7,507 nucleotides of DNA, from positions 1 through 7,507 of the forward strand of contig JANQQO010000222.1 of NCBI GenBank assembly GCA_028289305.1. The letters are read 5' to 3'. A program made the translations under genes and the position numbers. The notes beneath the pieces are model-generated. The model was not told the DNA's origin. It did not search any database and worked only from the letters and a program-made list of their open reading frames with translations. The stretch is from Rickettsiales bacterium. GTDB taxonomy: Bacteria; Pseudomonadota; Alphaproteobacteria; Rickettsiales; JANQQO01. Positions 5,880-7,507 of this stretch are shown one piece after another. Position 1 is the first letter of the stretch, and each line of letters begins with the position of its first letter.

Positions 5880-5895
5880 AAGCTGCAAGCAGCTT
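5880..5895. repeat. Short inverted repeat between lipoprotein gene and thrB
   Basis: AAGCTGC and GCAGCTT form a perfect 7-bp inverted repeat around two bases, extendable by two pairs past a bulged A. One arm includes part of the lipoprotein stop codon. No T-run follows on either strand, so it does not look like an intrinsic terminator. It might form a small mRNA hairpin upstream of the thrB GTG. Confidence 0.4.
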
Positions 5896-6043
5896 AGCTG
5901 AGCCACTCATTCGCCGGGCGCTTATCGCAAGGGCTGCCTTCTGCACCCACGCAGGGGCTTTTAAGCTCTTTGGTGCTAGAACTGCAGGCAGAAAGTCCAA
6001 CAAGCAGAATGGATACGGCGAATATAGTAAGACATTTTTTCAT
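5894..6043 (-). CDS. Small outer-membrane-type lipoprotein, VirB7-like candidate
   Basis: A 49-residue protein with a textbook lipoprotein signal: MKKC, a hydrophobic core (5-17) and lipobox LSAC, with lipidated Cys20. The mature part is only 30 residues. It begins CSSSTKE and contains SPCVGAEGSPC (29-39), two SPC triplets with cysteines 8 residues apart, then RPANEWLS. Ser at +2 argues for the outer membrane. I chose the ATG at 6043 because upstream in-frame ATGs (6091, 6100) would place a charged 16- to 19-residue leader before the signal. A purine run AGGGA lies rather far upstream. It follows the VirB6-like gene on the same strand, the place VirB7 occupies after virB6 in Agrobacterium-type operons. 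VirB7 proteins are also tiny lipoproteins with a cysteine after the lipid site. The role is inferred from position and form, not from sequence identity. Confidence 0.7.
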   Translation of the reverse strand: MKKCLTIFAVSILLVGLSACSSSTKELKSPCVGAEGSPCDKRPANEWLS

Positions 6044-6139
6044 GGCGTTCGATCGTTCCCTTTTTGGGTTAAAGCGTTCAACACGCTTCATACTATACAT
6101 AGGAGTGCGGAAAAATAAAATGCTTAATTATGTGATGCG
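6044..6139 (-). promoter_or_regulatory. 96-bp spacer upstream of the lipoprotein gene, possible weak promoter
   Basis: On the minus strand a TATAGT (6092-6097) resembles a -10 element, but the hexamer 17 bases upstream (TTTTAT) is a poor -35. A weak stem (6070-6076 with 6084-6090, including a G-U pair) follows. It could separate transcription of the VirB6-like gene from the lipoprotein and thrB, or be without function. Confidence 0.25.
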
Positions 6140-7456
6140 TTATTCGCCTCCAAGCAGTGCCCGGTCATGTCTTTCAGAAATGCGCGCTGATCTGCGAGCA
6201 GCACTTTTCCAGCCGGCAAGGCCACTGCTGATGGGATTCTGCCCTTGTGAGAAAAGTATCCCGCCACGCCGTACACCAAATTTATCCCGAGTACCCAGTA
6301 TTGCACCGCCGATGAACCCTGCTGGACGGGCAGCTGCGCCGGTGATGCGTGACTGAATCATGCCCCAGGCTTGCATTGGAATTTCAAAGCCGGCAGTGAC
6401 ACCTTGGATGAGCTGCTTGGATACTTCTTGGGTCCAGCCAACCATGATGAACATAATAAATCCGAGTATTGATACCATCATAACAACGAATATATCGATG
6501 GGAAGCTGCGCAGAAAAACCGGCAATGCGTTCGTTATTTTCATCCTTAAAGAACCACCAATGGAGATCGATGAGGCCAACTACAATATCCGCCCAGGATT
6601 CGTAGCATATAGACTGTGCGCCGCGTGTGATGTCTGTAAAGAATGCGACCATCAGGCGGTGGATGAGGCCTAAGAAGGCGAATAATATGACAGGCTGGAG
6701 GGAGAGGTTCGTGACCATTTTGATCCAGCCAACAAAAAAGCGGGATGTGTATTGGAACATACCGAATAAGAAGAAGATGGGCGCTGTGGCATAGAGGAGG
6801 CTGCGGCCAACGAGGGTGATAACAAGAATATAGACCGCGCGGAGAAGAGCCATCGTATAAAACACCAGCAAGACCACCATGAGCACAGCGGCCAGCCAGC
6901 CAAACCCTCCCGCGGGAAGAAGTGCTAGGAGTATTTTATAAAAACGGAAGGAGAAAAACATACTAATCGTTTCATCCATAAACTGGTAGTTGCCGGTTTC
7001 GTAACCATAAAAACCGGCCATGATATTGGTGAGGTCATCCACCGCACCTTCAAAAAAATCTTTTACGTAATCGGCAAAGAGGTCGTAATCGGTGGCCAGC
7101 GCGTAGAGGATGAGCAGCTTAATGAAGGTCATTATCACCATATAGGGGTGTGCCTGCGTCATCCCCATGAGTACGGAAATGCCATACAGGATGATGACGA
7201 GGGTAAAGGTGGCGTTGATGGTGTTTTGGTACCAGGTGTTATTAGGATCGCCATCATCGCCAATAATATTTTTGAAGAGTATCTCTACCCCGTAATCGAG
7301 TTTTTCCCGGGTGAAGGTAACGATATAATCAACCACGCCTTTATTGTTTTCTTCTATTACGGGCGGCTGGGGGTTATTAGGGTCTGTTGGTGGAATATAA
7401 GGGCGCTGGAGCAGGTGGTCGTTATACTCTGGGTCAGTAGGTTTTGGCAGAGTCAT
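6140..7456 (-). CDS. VirB6/TrbL-like type IV secretion inner-membrane protein
   Basis: A 438-residue polytopic membrane protein of the TrbL/VirB6 family, the inner-membrane channel component of type IV secretion systems. The first 60 residues are Pro/Asn-rich and polar. Hydrophobic segments then lie near 81-99, 105-121, 172-190, 193-210, 212-235, 252-272 and 330-351. The stretch from ALLRAVYILVITLVGRSLLY (203-222) through APIFFLFGMFQ and FVGWIKMVTNLSLQPVILFA (251-270) is the family signature: AP-[IL]-F, then GW-[IL]-, then LQPV. A Gly- and Arg-rich basic tail (380-438) should be cytoplasmic. Start choice is uncertain: ATG 7456 overlaps a possible upstream stop (TAATG); GTG 7468 is in frame; and the frame stays open to the window edge, so a longer N-terminus is possible. 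No other T4SS gene except the candidate VirB7-like lipoprotein is inside the window. Confidence 0.85.
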   Translation of the reverse strand: MTLPKPTDPEYNDHLLQRPYIPPTDPNNPQPPVIEENNKGVVDYIVTFTREKLDYGVEILFKNIIGDDGDPNNTWYQNTINATFTLVIILYGISVLMGMTQAHPYMVIMTFIKLLILYALATDYDLFADYVKDFFEGAVDDLTNIMAGFYGYETGNYQFMDETISMFFSFRFYKILLALLPAGGFGWLAAVLMVVLLVFYTMALLRAVYILVITLVGRSLLYATAPIFFLFGMFQYTSRFFVGWIKMVTNLSLQPVILFAFLGLIHRLMVAFFTDITRGAQSICYESWADIVVGLIDLHWWFFKDENNERIAGFSAQLPIDIFVVMMVSILGFIMFIMVGWTQEVSKQLIQGVTAGFEIPMQAWGMIQSRITGAAARPAGFIGGAILGTRDKFGVRRGGILFSQGQNPISSGLAGWKSAARRSARISERHDRALLGGE

Positions 7457-7507
7457 TAGATATTCCACGGTATTGCAGGCATCCCCCTCCCCTGCCCCCA
7501 GTTTATC
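7456..7507 (-). CDS. Possible C-terminal end of an upstream gene (partial)
   Basis: A minus-strand frame enters from the right edge and reads NWGQGRGMPAIPWNI before a TAA (7458-7456) that overlaps the VirB6-like ATG as TAATG, a common sign of coupled genes. With only 16 codons visible I cannot identify it. The competing reading is that the VirB6-like frame itself continues to the edge, since it also has no stop there. Confidence 0.35.
   Translation of the reverse strand, partial: INWGQGRGMPAIPWNI

Noticed and set aside
6070..6090. Terminator after the VirB6-like gene
   Set aside because: The stem is short, includes a G-U pair, and no T-run follows on the minus strand.
7483..7499. Minus-strand G-runs as a G-quadruplex
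   Set aside because: Only three runs of four or more G are present and they fall within likely coding sequence; there is not enough to call a structure.

Overview
The window looks like chromosomal DNA from an alphaproteobacterium. The homoserine kinase is of the aminoglycoside-phosphotransferase-like ThrB type. The short coproporphyrinogen oxidase ends at the alphaproteobacterial-style 'SLPPVVKWG'. A DUF6111-like membrane protein is coupled to a CCA/poly(A)-type nucleotidyltransferase, an arrangement I recall from this class. The T4SS VirB6-like protein together with intact aspartate-family biosynthesis would suit a Micavibrio-like or environmental Rickettsiales-related lineage, but the sequence alone cannot settle this.

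Left arm, plus strand, 1-2482: the zinc-binding C-terminus of secA, then three small genes of unknown function (here A, B, C), then xseB and hemF. From secA to xseB every junction is an overlap or a gap of 2 bp, so the chain is probably one translationally coupled unit. A, B and C look like very distant paralogs, are AT-rich compared with their neighbours, and all end in glycine-rich tails. A near-perfect 25-bp direct repeat brackets gene A. This cluster is the best candidate here for something undescribed.

Middle, 2490-4895: a minus-strand pair (DUF6111-like membrane protein, then cca, joined by an ATGA overlap) converges on hemF with 7 bp between stop codons. It is divided from plus-strand dapB by a 76-bp divergent promoter region holding a 10-bp palindrome. 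The pair concerns tRNA 3'-end maturation; dapB makes the lysine/diaminopimelate precursor.

Right arm, minus strand, 4899-7507: a possible end of an upstream gene, a VirB6/TrbL-like polytopic inner-membrane protein, a 49-residue lipoprotein in the position VirB7 occupies in Agrobacterium-type operons, then thrB, which converges on dapB with 3 bp between stops. dapB and thrB both act in aspartate-family amino acid synthesis. The VirB6-like gene and lipoprotein look like part of a type IV secretion locus continuing beyond the right edge. No RNA genes, insertion sequences or CRISPR arrays were seen, and no gene-free stretch exceeds 100 bases.
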